A stretch of 35,818 nucleotides of DNA from an uncultured Spirochaetaceae bacterium (GCA_944389155.1 CALXLI010000016.1:1-35818), one strand, 5' to 3'. Numbered from the stretch's first letter, positions 27,196 through 34,012 are shown. Translations and numbers: made by a program. The notes: generated from the sequence alone by a model not told the origin.

Positions 27196-27734
27196 TGTCT
27201 TTCATAAGAAGTTTCATTCCACTGCATGGATGGAGAGCAGCATTAGTAACACTCATTACCCAATTCCTCGCATCATATATCGTCAATCTGATGCCATATT
27301 CCCTGCTATTCAGGCTATATCCGCTGTTCCGCCCAAGAAGCTGGGAAAACGGAGGACTTATATACCAGAAGCTATTCCATATAAGAGCATGGAAGGACTA
27401 TATCCCCGCAGTCGGTGCATTTGACAAGAAGCATATAAATGCCCATCCGGACAATGACTATCTTTCAATGTATCTTCTTGAGTCGCTCAGAGCAGAGCTG
27501 TGCCATTTCATTGCGCTTATCCTCAGCATATTGGTCATGGCCGTATCAGTATACCCAGCCAGAGGCAAGATCCTCTTATGGTCAATAATGCTGAATACAC
27601 CATGCATCATGATACAGAGATTCAACAGGCCGAGATTTGAACGCCTGCTGCCTGCAGAGGAAAGACTCAGGCAGCCAAGCATGTTCTGGAAGGATCAGAA
27701 ATCGAGGAAGAAGAAGAACGATGAGGAGAAATGA
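27195..27734 (+). CDS. CrtO-type (glycosyl-diaponeurosporenoate) acyltransferase family membrane protein
   Basis: The 179-residue membrane protein has hydrophobic segments at about 15-45 and 100-120. Its family-typical stretches are RPRSWENGGLIYQKLFHIRA, AWKDYIPAVGAF, ESLRAELCHF and MIQRFNRPRFERLL. This is the pattern of the small acyltransferases named after staphylococcal CrtO, which finishes staphyloxanthin. No carotenoid genes are visible nearby, so a different lipid or glycolipid acceptor is likely. It overlaps the RlpA-like gene by 1 nt (TGATG) and its Lys/Glu-rich tail overlaps the convergent outer-membrane gene by 40 nt. Confidence 0.75.
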   Translation: MSFIRSFIPLHGWRAALVTLITQFLASYIVNLMPYSLLFRLYPLFRPRSWENGGLIYQKLFHIRAWKDYIPAVGAFDKKHINAHPDNDYLSMYLLESLRAELCHFIALILSILVMAVSVYPARGKILLWSIMLNTPCIMIQRFNRPRFERLLPAEERLRQPSMFWKDQKSRKKKNDEEK

Positions 27735-28888
27735 GATGGTCCTTTGGCGTAATTGACTCCGTTTATCAGATACGCTACCTGATATCCCAGATCGATGAAA
27801 TCAAATACCGTAAAGGATATCTGGGCACCTGTCGATGCGATAAACTGGTTCTGCTTGTATTCGCTGTTATAGAAATTCCCCGCTCCATATCCCATATCGA
27901 AGAAGAGATTCAGACGGATATAAAGGCCATCCACACCAATTGCCGGGCTTGTGAATCTGAGGTCGAGGTTGTTTACTATCGTAAGCTCGCTATTGTACGA
28001 ATACGACGCATACCCCCTGACCTTCCGTCCAAGAGAGCCCTGCTTCTGCGCATATACAGGGACTTTATCACCGCTTGTCCAGTTTATGTTGAACCTGTCG
28101 ACAAGCGAGATCGAGAACCAGTGCCTGCCATTCGCCTCATATTGGTAAAGCGTCTTGGCACCGACAGCATTGAAGACTATTGAATAGAAGTCAGCTTCTC
28201 CATCAAGTGCGCTGTTGAGAGCAAGAGGTGCCCAGTCTATATCGAGATTGAGAAGGAATCCATCATTTGTCTCGACATCATCAGTCATCAGATCAAGCTC
28301 AAATCCAAGGTTGAAGTTGGTACCAAGATACTGGTGATTACCCTTCAGATCCGGATAGACGGTACTATCATGACCAACATATGTATCAAGGGTCTGTATT
28401 GGAAGGTAGTCCCAGTTCTGACGCCATGCCCCCGTCTTCATTGAGTCCATGGCACCTTCGAACTTGCCTTCATATGCAATCGTAATATTCAGAAGATCAT
28501 CACCTGGCTCTACAGGAGAATCCCAGAATCCCTGCACAAGCTTCAGAGCCCAGTCAACCTGTACCAGATCATAAATTATAGGGCCATATGGAAGTTCAGT
28601 TTCTCCATCGAAATTCTCAGGACTATGCAATGGCCTTCCAGTATCAGGATCCTGGAAAAGCTTTCTCTGCACATACCCCGCTCCTGCCATAAGCTGGATG
28701 TCTGTCGTGTGTCCTGGAAGAATCTCAAATCCTCTGTATCCAACCCCTCCATAAAGGTATGTAGGACAGAATCCCAAAAGAATTTCAGGATGCTGATCCA
28801 GGTCCTTCCCCCAAAAATGCCAGTCAGATGCGCTAAGCGATGAAAGCGCTGCAACTATAACAAAAAGCAGTACGATAAGCTTCTTCAT
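27695..28888 (-). CDS. predicted outer-membrane beta-barrel protein
   Basis: The 397-residue exported protein has a signal peptide (MKKLIVLLFVIVAALSSLSA). The mature part is rich in alternating aromatic/hydrophobic beta-strands such as HWFSISLVDRFNINW, LYIRLNLFFDMGYGAG and IASTGAQISFTVFDFIDLGY. It ends in SSFFFFLDF, with the terminal Phe that BAM-assembled barrels carry. I do not recognise a specific family. It resembles lineage-specific spirochaete outer-membrane proteins. ATG 28888 is chosen for the signal peptide and the GGGAGAGA ribosome site. The frame extends to 29002 without such support. Its promoter lies at 28917-28946. Confidence 0.8.
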   Translation of the reverse strand: MKKLIVLLFVIVAALSSLSASDWHFWGKDLDQHPEILLGFCPTYLYGGVGYRGFEILPGHTTDIQLMAGAGYVQRKLFQDPDTGRPLHSPENFDGETELPYGPIIYDLVQVDWALKLVQGFWDSPVEPGDDLLNITIAYEGKFEGAMDSMKTGAWRQNWDYLPIQTLDTYVGHDSTVYPDLKGNHQYLGTNFNLGFELDLMTDDVETNDGFLLNLDIDWAPLALNSALDGEADFYSIVFNAVGAKTLYQYEANGRHWFSISLVDRFNINWTSGDKVPVYAQKQGSLGRKVRGYASYSYNSELTIVNNLDLRFTSPAIGVDGLYIRLNLFFDMGYGAGNFYNSEYKQNQFIASTGAQISFTVFDFIDLGYQVAYLINGVNYAKGPSHFSSSFFFFLDF

Positions 28889-28916
28889 GGTTCTCTCCCA
28901 ATGCCCAGTTTTTATG

Positions 28917-28946
28917 ATTATCACAAAAAACAACACAATTATGCAA
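28917..28946 (-). promoter_or_regulatory. promoter of the outer-membrane protein gene
   Basis: TTGCAT (28946-28941), an 18-nt spacer and GATAAT (28922-28917) on the minus strand predict a start near 28910. This gives a short leader of about 22 nt that contains the GGGAGAGA ribosome site. Confidence 0.5.
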
Positions 28947-28967
28947 TTCTGTTTGGTTTTGTCTGTG

Positions 28968-29630
28968 TTATGCCCATGTAAAATTTTCGTTTTCCGCACC
29001 AATCTCGAAATGCTGCTTCACAATGCCAAGGTCAACCTTGCTCCAGAAACCAAGCTTTGAAACCGCCTTTACTGAATTATTGCCAACAAGTATGAACTGG
29101 AACTTCTGCTGATTCATGGCTGTAGGTGCAAGAAGAGCGGCCTCTACTCCATCGACAAACCATGCAGGCATAACCCCATCAGCTTTTGCTACCGCAGAGA
29201 AATCCTTGGACTTATGAGGCTTCCCATCTTCTGCTCCATAGCCAACAGCAATCACGATACGCACGCTCACCCCTTTTCTTTTCGCAGTCCTGACCTTTGC
29301 CTTGCTGTATGTCAAAGCTACCCAGCATGTATTGAGGCCAAGCGTCTGGGCAAAAAGGACAATCTTCTCTCCAAAGTATCCAATATCCTCATCACTGCCC
29401 TTAGGAGCAGAGATTGCTATATAGTTCTGCACACCTGAAAAATGCCCATAATGAGCAAGAGCTGTATCAAAAGCCCTGCCATCAGATAGAACAAGATCCA
29501 TAGTCAATCCGCTTTCATCCCTGACAGCATCTATATAGCTTTCAAGCTCTTTCAGAACGTTGCCTGAAATCGGCCTATCCAAATACCTGCGTACAGAATG
29601 TCTCTCTTTTATTGCTTCCTTGATTGTCAT
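28968..29630 (-). CDS. nitroreductase-family FMN oxidoreductase
   Basis: The 220-residue protein begins with the nitroreductase N-terminus IKEAIKERHSVRRYLDRPIS (FMN-binding Arg residues) and carries IGYFGEKIVLFAQTLGLNTCWV and LLAPTAMNQQKFQFIL, all typical of the family. Members reduce nitro compounds, quinones or flavins with NAD(P)H in the cytoplasm. The role is not defined by context. A weak promoter, TTGAAA-N17-TAGTAA (29670-29642), ends 11 nt before the ATG and no Shine-Dalgarno site is seen. It is divergent from the tRNA gene at 29699. Confidence 0.88.
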   Translation of the reverse strand: MTIKEAIKERHSVRRYLDRPISGNVLKELESYIDAVRDESGLTMDLVLSDGRAFDTALAHYGHFSGVQNYIAISAPKGSDEDIGYFGEKIVLFAQTLGLNTCWVALTYSKAKVRTAKRKGVSVRIVIAVGYGAEDGKPHKSKDFSAVAKADGVMPAWFVDGVEAALLAPTAMNQQKFQFILVGNNSVKAVSKLGFWSKVDLGIVKQHFEIGAENENFTWA

Positions 29631-29648
29631 ATTTTTGTTTCTTACTAC

Positions 29649-29677
29649 TTGATATTACTGAATTTTTCAAGTAAATT
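29649..29677 (+). promoter_or_regulatory. promoter of the tRNA(CAT) gene
   Basis: TTGATA (29649-29654), a 17-nt spacer and TAAATT (29672-29677) predict a start about 15 nt before the tRNA. Confidence 0.5.
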
Positions 29678-29698
29678 AACAAAGCTGTATTTAAGCAC

Positions 29699-29771
29699 GG
29701 GCCTTTAGCTCAGCGGTTAGAGCAAAGGACTCATAATCCTTGGGTCGTGAGTTCAAATCTCACAGGGCCCA
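29699..29771 (+). tRNA. tRNA with CAT anticodon, probably tRNA-Ile2 (lysidine type)
   Basis: A full cloverleaf of 73 nt is present. The acceptor GGGCCTT pairs with AGGGCCC, the anticodon stem AAGGA pairs with TCCTT around CTCATAA, and the T arm GTGAG pairs with CTCAC around TTCAAAT. The anticodon CAT allows elongator Met or the Ile2 tRNA that TilS modifies to read AUA. The GCGGTTAGAGC D region, the T loop and the AGGGCC acceptor side resemble E. coli ileX more than metT. Ile2 is therefore favoured, but not certain. CCA is not encoded. A terminator follows. Confidence 0.9.
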
Positions 29772-29777
29772 CAATAT

Positions 29778-29812
29778 AGAGCGGTATCCAAGGAGCCGCT
29801 CTTTTTATTTTA
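29778..29812 (+). terminator. terminator after the tRNA(CAT) gene
   Basis: AGAGCGG (29778-29784) pairs with CCGCTCT (29796-29802), with an extra TCC/GGA pairing inside, and is followed by a T-rich run (TTTTTATTTT). Confidence 0.85.
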
Positions 29813-29819
29813 TAGGCAT

Positions 29820-30242
29820 TCAATCATTTTCCGTGAAAATCCTCATATACCCAATAAGCATGAAATGTCTGTTTCTTCTGCCACCAGTGATTTCTGCAAG
29901 AATTCCATCATGAACAAGGATGTTCACTGCCGAATAAATGGATGCAATAGCTATGCCTGTCATTTCCGAAAGCATCGAAATAGAAGCGACAGGACGTGAA
30001 TACATCGCCCTGATTATAGCTCCTATCACTACATGCTTGCTCTTCTTCGCAGCTATATACGTATTATATTTTTCAATCGATACATCCTCTGTGAATGCTC
30101 CATTCCTGTAGCAATATGCACAATAATCTGAAAAAGGGCTTCCATCGCTTTCCGTTCCCCTATCATTATCATCAGAAAGAATCATCCCGCAGCTTTGGTA
30201 GAATGCAGAGGGGCTGCCAAGAAGATAGTGAAGCCTCTCCAT
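29820..30242 (-). CDS. small zinc-ribbon (damaged) plus Fic-type winged-helix protein
   Basis: The 140-residue ORF joins two recognisable parts. Residues 16-56 resemble the putative zinc-ribbon family, whose usual form is CQSCGM...GT.ADG....YC.YCYQNGAFT. Here the first Cys is Tyr (YQSCGM), while YCAYCYRNGAFTED is intact. Residues 75-135 resemble the C-terminal winged helix of Fic proteins (ISMLSEMTGIAIASIYSAVN, then GRRNRHF). The start ATG lies inside the right-end hairpin of a TnpB remnant, and about 12 N-terminal residues come from the junction. It may be a fusion or a decaying gene. No function can be assigned, and no ribosome site is seen. Confidence 0.5.
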   Translation of the reverse strand: MERLHYLLGSPSAFYQSCGMILSDDNDRGTESDGSPFSDYCAYCYRNGAFTEDVSIEKYNTYIAAKKSKHVVIGAIIRAMYSRPVASISMLSEMTGIAIASIYSAVNILVHDGILAEITGGRRNRHFMLIGYMRIFTEND

Positions 30243-30312
30243 CTAAACTGCATTTAGTTATAGATGGAGCTTCCCTCCAGCTGGATAATCCCAGTTGCCT
30301 CTTTAGGAGGCA
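30237..30312 (-). repeat. right-end hairpins of a second TnpB element
   Basis: A long hairpin is formed by CTCCATCTA (30237-30245) and TAGATGGAG (30261-30269), extended by AACT/AGTT with one bulged base and a 6-nt loop. Upstream on the minus strand lie the palindrome CCAGCTGG (30277-30284) and a TGCCTC/GAGGCA hairpin (30296-30312). As in the copy at 318-355, the tnpB stop codon lies inside the terminal hairpin. Confidence 0.6.
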
Positions 30313-30835
30313 GGGAATGCACTTCTACCGAACGATCTGAACTCAGCTCAGGAAGCTTTTCCTTCACCGCATAGAGATCTCTCAAGGTAGACAGTGTGCA
30401 ATGTGCTCCGTACCACAGCTCAGGAACTTTGGCCTTAAGCGTGGACGCTGCCTTCTCAGGCAACGATTTCCAGATCTCTCTGGCAAAATACCTCGCTCCG
30501 ATATTATACGAAGCGGACAGGTCCGAGTTGTACTTCTTGCCCGTGGAGAATGTGCAGAGGCTACGGTTGTTTTTATCCCTCGTGACCTCTCCAGAGCCAT
30601 CATAGGCAAGACGCGATGTATTCCATGCGCATACGGTCGAGAATCTTATCCCCCTTGAATGTGCAAGCCTTTTCACCCTCTCTGCGATATCCCTCTTCCT
30701 CCATAATGCAAGACGCATGGCCTTTGAGCCATACTTCTTTCCTTTCTGCTTCCTGAGATTCTCCATCACTATGGCATCGCAATGGAATTCCCCGCAATCT
30801 TTGCAGTAAGGGTGCCTATGCCCATAAGCCAGAAG
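30254..30835 (-). pseudogene. TnpB-like transposon nuclease, C-terminal remnant
   Basis: The frame keeps the RuvC-II Glu in IVMENLRKQKGKKYGSK and the RuvC-III Asp in SDLSASYNIGARYF, with CAWNTSRLAYDGSG between them. This is the pattern of the TnpB subgroup in which the first zinc-ribbon pair is replaced by CAWNTS. The N-terminal half, including the RuvC-I Asp, is missing. The frame starts after a TGA at 30838-30836, inside sequence that in another frame encodes a different protein. It is therefore a truncated copy. Recognisable homology begins near 30790. It lies 12 nt upstream of the zinc-ribbon ORF. Confidence 0.8.
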
Positions 30836-30984
30836 TCATCGCGTTCATCATCCCTGTAGAAAATGAACTCATCCCCAACATTGTAGCAAGGGCAGGCTCC
30901 TGCTTTGGGATCTTTGCAGTATGCTTCCTGGAGCTCTGGATACAGCTTCTTATCGATAACCGTTACTTTTACTTTGTGTTTTAT
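30769..30984 (-). pseudogene. TIGR04076-like protein, N-terminal fragment
   Basis: A frame reading KVKVTVIDKKLYPELQEAYC, then ACPCYNVGDEF and DDERDDFWLMG, matches as I recall the N-terminal half of the small TIGR04076 family, whose function is unknown. The expected ATG position holds ATA (30984-30982), and no start codon lies nearby. The frame ends early at TAG 30769 after crossing into the TnpB remnant, so the C-terminal half is lost. Both ends appear broken, hence the pseudogene call. Confidence 0.6.
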
Positions 30985-31101
30985 GAATGAATCATAGCAC
31001 AGTTTCCATTCAGCAGGGAAATATTATACTTTGCCTGAAGTCTTAGCATCTCTGTATAGAGCTGTATATGCTTGAATTTGATCTTTTGATATAAAAATTT
31101 G

Positions 31102-31173
31102 TGGGCGCGATTGGGATTGAACCAACGACCCCTACCGTGTGAAGGTAATGCTCTCCCGCTGAGCTACGCGCCC
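31102..31173 (-). tRNA. tRNA-Val(CAC)
   Basis: On the minus strand the acceptor GGGCGCG pairs with CGCGCCC, the D arm contains AGCTCAGCGGGAGAGC, the anticodon stem TTACC pairs with GGTAG around TTCACAC (anticodon CAC), and the T loop is TTCAATC. It is 72 nt including the discriminator, and CCA is not encoded. It reads GUG valine codons. Confidence 0.93.
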
Positions 31174-31207
31174 TTATGCATTATGCAATTGCTTCATGCA
31201 CTCGTTG

Positions 31208-31236
31208 AATATAATTGATATTGCAGGATTTGTAAA
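31208..31236 (-). promoter_or_regulatory. promoter of tRNA-Val
   Basis: TTTACA (31236-31231), a 17-nt spacer and TATATT (31213-31208) on the minus strand predict a start about 27 nt before the tRNA. Confidence 0.6.
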
Positions 31237-31383
31237 CATGGTTTGGGAAATTATGCGTGGTATATGACCTGGGAACTGATTGCGGATGCTGCAGTGGGGG
31301 ATGGTCGCATCTGCTCACAATCCCAGATCAAGCAGAATATATTTGCTGAAGATGCAAATAGGATATATGTTGTGTGGACTTGA
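31222..31383 (+). other. short coding-like stretch, possible 3' remnant of a gene
   Basis: The frame ending at TGA 31381-31383 is open from about 31222 and reads like protein, for example GNYAWYMTWELIADAAVGDG and QNIFAEDANRIYVVWT. The first ATG is at 31264, without a ribosome site, giving only 39 residues. I recognise no family. It begins within the tRNA-Val promoter region and ends 7 nt before the lysR stop codon. It could be the tail of a lost gene or chance. Confidence 0.25.
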
Positions 31384-31390
31384 TGTGAAG

Positions 31391-32284
31391 CTAGGCATCC
31401 TGCAGGAACGATGATTGTACAAGCTTCAGGAATTCCTCGCATATCCTGCTGAGCTTTCTTTGCTTCCTGCAGCACATCATGAATGTCCTTTTCGGAAGAT
31501 TCTCATCCAGATCCAGCTTTATGACCTCTCCGGATTCAAGTTCCTCCTTCGCAAGGATATCTGCAACGATACCTATTCCTATATTGTATTTTGCAAGAGG
31601 AACTATGAGGTCTGAGGTCGGCACTTCTATCGATGGCGTGATATCCACATTGCTTCTCATGCATAGATCCTCAAGCCATCTTCTGCCAGCTGTTCCTTGC
31701 GACAGCGTTATAAAAGGATATCTGTTCAGGTCATCGAGCGTGAGAGTCCTATCGGAAAGATAGCTGTATTTCTGACCTGCTATGAGTATGTTCCTGATAT
31801 CCTGGAGCTTTATGATCTCAAGCTCTGGTTTTGTATCAATCGGGTCTGGGATTATTGCCACATCAATCAGATCCTCCATGAGATGATCAACTATGGCCAT
31901 CGATGAATCTGTCTGTATTGACAGATTGGCATTGGGATTGAGAGAGCTGAAATGCTGAAGGATAGGTGGAAGTATTGTCCTTATCGTAAGCTGGCTTACT
32001 CCGAGCGTGAGCGTTTCATCCATCTCACCCTGGTAAGTTATCTCCCTTTCCGCTTTCTGAAGCCATTTCATTCCCTTCGATACATATTCGAAGAATATCG
32101 TTCCATCTTCTGTAAGCGTAACTCCGCTTTTCGATCGTCTGAAGAGCTTCTTTCCAAGCTCCTCTTCCAAAAGCGATATTGCCCTGCTGACTGATGGCTG
32201 CGATATATTCATATGCTTCGCTGCCTGTGTGATATTCCCATGAAGCGCTACAAGGTAGAAGACCTGACAGTAGTTTAGAGTCAT
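31391..32284 (-). CDS. LysR-family transcriptional regulator
   Basis: The 297-residue regulator has an N-terminal winged helix-turn-helix (LNYCQVFYLVALHGNITQAA, then SQPSVSRAISLLEEELGKKLF, residues about 2-50). The co-inducer domain follows (TLGVSQLTIRTILPPIL, then GIVADILAKEELESGEV). The length is standard. It is divergent from the phosphodiesterase/ABC operon, which it probably controls. A T-N11-A dyad lies in the shared interval and covers its own -35. The ATG has no ribosome site, and TATGTT lies 6 nt upstream. Confidence 0.95.
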   Translation of the reverse strand: MTLNYCQVFYLVALHGNITQAAKHMNISQPSVSRAISLLEEELGKKLFRRSKSGVTLTEDGTIFFEYVSKGMKWLQKAEREITYQGEMDETLTLGVSQLTIRTILPPILQHFSSLNPNANLSIQTDSSMAIVDHLMEDLIDVAIIPDPIDTKPELEIIKLQDIRNILIAGQKYSYLSDRTLTLDDLNRYPFITLSQGTAGRRWLEDLCMRSNVDITPSIEVPTSDLIVPLAKYNIGIGIVADILAKEELESGEVIKLDLDENLPKRTFMMCCRKQRKLSRICEEFLKLVQSSFLQDA

Positions 32285-32319
32285 ATGATAAACATAATTG
32301 CATCCATAGAATTTGTCTA
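32285..32319 (-). promoter_or_regulatory. leaderless promoter of the lysR gene
   Basis: TAGACA (32319-32314), a 17-nt spacer and TATGTT (32296-32291) on the minus strand end 6 nt before ATG 32284. The -35 lies within the T-N11-A dyad, which suggests autoregulation. Confidence 0.55.
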
Positions 32320-32321
32320 TG
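32305..32321. promoter_or_regulatory. LysR-type binding site (T-N11-A dyad)
   Basis: CATAGA (32305-32310) and TCTATG (32316-32321) form a perfect 6-bp dyad around ATTTG. The T at 32307 and the A at 32319 are 11 nt apart, the classical LysR-type spacing. The site is centred about 39 nt before the predicted start of the phosphodiesterase operon. Confidence 0.55.
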
Positions 32322-32339
32322 TTTGATAACGAAAAATAA

Positions 32340-32345
32340 TATAAT
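32340..32345 (+). promoter_or_regulatory. -10 element of the phosphodiesterase/ABC operon
   Basis: A consensus TATAAT lies here with no good -35, as is usual for promoters that need a LysR activator. The predicted leader is about 70 nt and carries GAGG (32411-32414) before ATG 32422. Confidence 0.4.
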
Positions 32346-32421
32346 TGTTTTACAACTCCTTAACAGAGGTGAAAAGATTTCCTTAACCTTGGCCTTTTAG
32401 CCTTTTCTTCGAGGTAAGAAA

Positions 32422-33138
32422 ATGGTTTTGATTGCGCATAGAGCAGGTACAGATAGATATCCGGAGCAGTCAATTGATGCTGTCAGGTTTTCTCTTTCCC
32501 ACGGTGCTGATATGGCGGAGGTTGATGTGCGGTATACGGAAGACAAGAACGTTCCGGTAATCTGCCATGATCAGAATGCAAAGAGGATTTTCGGTATCGA
32601 TAAGGATATAGACAAGATGACGCTTGGCGAGTTTCTTTCGCTTCGGCGCATTGTATCCCCTGAAGCATTTCCTTATACATTGGAGGATATATTCAAGCTT
32701 GGATTGTTCCCGCTTCTTCTGCATCTCAAGTGCTCTTTCAGGGAATATGATCCTCTGCTTTCGCTTATAAGGCGTTATGGTGCATCTGGAAACGTCGTGC
32801 TTGGAGCTGAGGAAACTGAAGGGGTAAGGCTCATAAAGGACTTTGACAGCAGCATCAAAGTCCTTGCATTCATGCGCACCGAGGCAGATCTTGAATCCTT
32901 CCTCCAGACTGATTGCGATTATATAAGGCTATGGGAGCCATGGCTTGCAGAGGAGAGAGTGAAACTTGTGCATTCATACGGCAAGAAGGTCTGGGTTATG
33001 AGCGGTACTTTCGACACCGTTGGCTATACAGCTTTCGATCATCTCAGGATCTGGGAGAATATGGGATGTGATGGTGTTCTCATCAATGAAATCGTAAAGG
33101 CCCAGTGTGCAATGAAGGTGCAGAATGAGAAGCAGTAG
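32422..33138 (+). CDS. glycerophosphodiester phosphodiesterase (GDPD/UgpQ-like)
   Basis: GDPD hydrolyses glycerophosphodiesters to glycerol-3-phosphate and an alcohol. The 238-residue protein has the catalytic set His6-Arg7 (LIAHRAG), Glu15 (PEQS), Glu33 and Asp35 (AEVDVRYT) and His49 (CHD). No signal peptide is present, so it is cytoplasmic, like UgpQ rather than periplasmic GlpQ. GAGG precedes the ATG. It leads an operon with two ABC permeases and a binding protein. This suggests import and cleavage of glycerophosphodiesters, although the transported substrate is inferred only from this neighbour. Confidence 0.92.
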   Translation: MVLIAHRAGTDRYPEQSIDAVRFSLSHGADMAEVDVRYTEDKNVPVICHDQNAKRIFGIDKDIDKMTLGEFLSLRRIVSPEAFPYTLEDIFKLGLFPLLLHLKCSFREYDPLLSLIRRYGASGNVVLGAEETEGVRLIKDFDSSIKVLAFMRTEADLESFLQTDCDYIRLWEPWLAEERVKLVHSYGKKVWVMSGTFDTVGYTAFDHLRIWENMGCDGVLINEIVKAQCAMKVQNEKQ

Positions 33139-34012
33139 AACCAAGACGTTGCATAAGGAAGCTGTTGGTGTGGCATTTGTGCTGCCTGCATTGATACCGC
33201 TCCTGCTTTTTACGATCTATCCTGTGATCAGGTCATTCATCCTCAGCTTCTTCTCATACAACATGATAACCCCGATGAAATTTGTCGGGCTGAAGAACTA
33301 CAGGAATCTTTTTGCGAGCACTGAGATCTGGGACACCATACTCCGGAATGTCGAATATGCTGTTGCGGTTATCCCTATAACGCTTGCAGCTGGTTTCATG
33401 CTATCGGTGATGCTTTCTGGAAAATCCAAGGCAAATGTCTTCTACAGAACGCTTTATTTTGCACCTCATGTGACATCGATGGTTGCAATGTCATCTGTTT
33501 GGCTCTTCATCTTCCATCCGCAGTATGGTGCTCTGAACGCAGCATTATCTATCTTTGGGATACCTCCAATCAGATGGCTTAATGATACAAATACCGCATT
33601 TGGATGCATATGTGCTGTAACGATCTGGAGGATGATCGGCTATGACACGCTGGTGTTCATCGGAGGTGTGCAGAATATTTCGAAGGATGTGTTTGAGGCC
33701 GCGACTATCGATGGAGCGACATCATGGCAGAGACTGCGATACATAATATTCCCGCTAGTCTCTCCGACAACATTCATGCTTCTTATACTCAATACGATTG
33801 ATGTCATGCAGATGTTCACGACGATAAACGTGCTGACAGATGGCGGACCTGCAAACTCGACGCAGAATCTTGTAGTCATGCTGCAGGACTATGCCTTCAA
33901 CAGGTTCCAGATAGGATATGCCTCAGCAATCTCAAATATCCTGTTTGTCTTGATCCTCGTCATCCACATATTCCAGAGGATATTGGAAAGGAAGGTCCAG
34001 TATGATCAGTGA
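33125..34012 (+). CDS. ABC importer permease, UgpA/MalF type
   Basis: The 295-residue inner-membrane permease has six hydrophobic segments and the EAA loop EAATIDGATSWQRLRYIIFP, which docks to the ATPase. LPALIPLLLFTIYPVIRSF near the N-terminus is typical of the CUT1 family (UgpA, MalF, MsmF). An AAGGTG site lies just before the ATG, which overlaps the phosphodiesterase gene by 14 nt. It pairs with the next permease. The ATPase gene is not within the window. Confidence 0.93.
   Translation: MRSSRTKTLHKEAVGVAFVLPALIPLLLFTIYPVIRSFILSFFSYNMITPMKFVGLKNYRNLFASTEIWDTILRNVEYAVAVIPITLAAGFMLSVMLSGKSKANVFYRTLYFAPHVTSMVAMSSVWLFIFHPQYGALNAALSIFGIPPIRWLNDTNTAFGCICAVTIWRMIGYDTLVFIGGVQNISKDVFEAATIDGATSWQRLRYIIFPLVSPTTFMLLILNTIDVMQMFTTINVLTDGGPANSTQNLVVMLQDYAFNRFQIGYASAISNILFVLILVIHIFQRILERKVQYDQ

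Noticed and set aside
28889-29002. Longer N-terminus of the outer-membrane protein
   Set aside because: The signal peptide and a good ribosome site both lie at ATG 28888, and the extension covers the promoter.
29699-29771. Calling this elongator tRNA-Met
   Set aside because: The anticodon CAT is shared, but the D arm, T loop and acceptor look more like tRNA-Ile2. Left as probable rather than certain.
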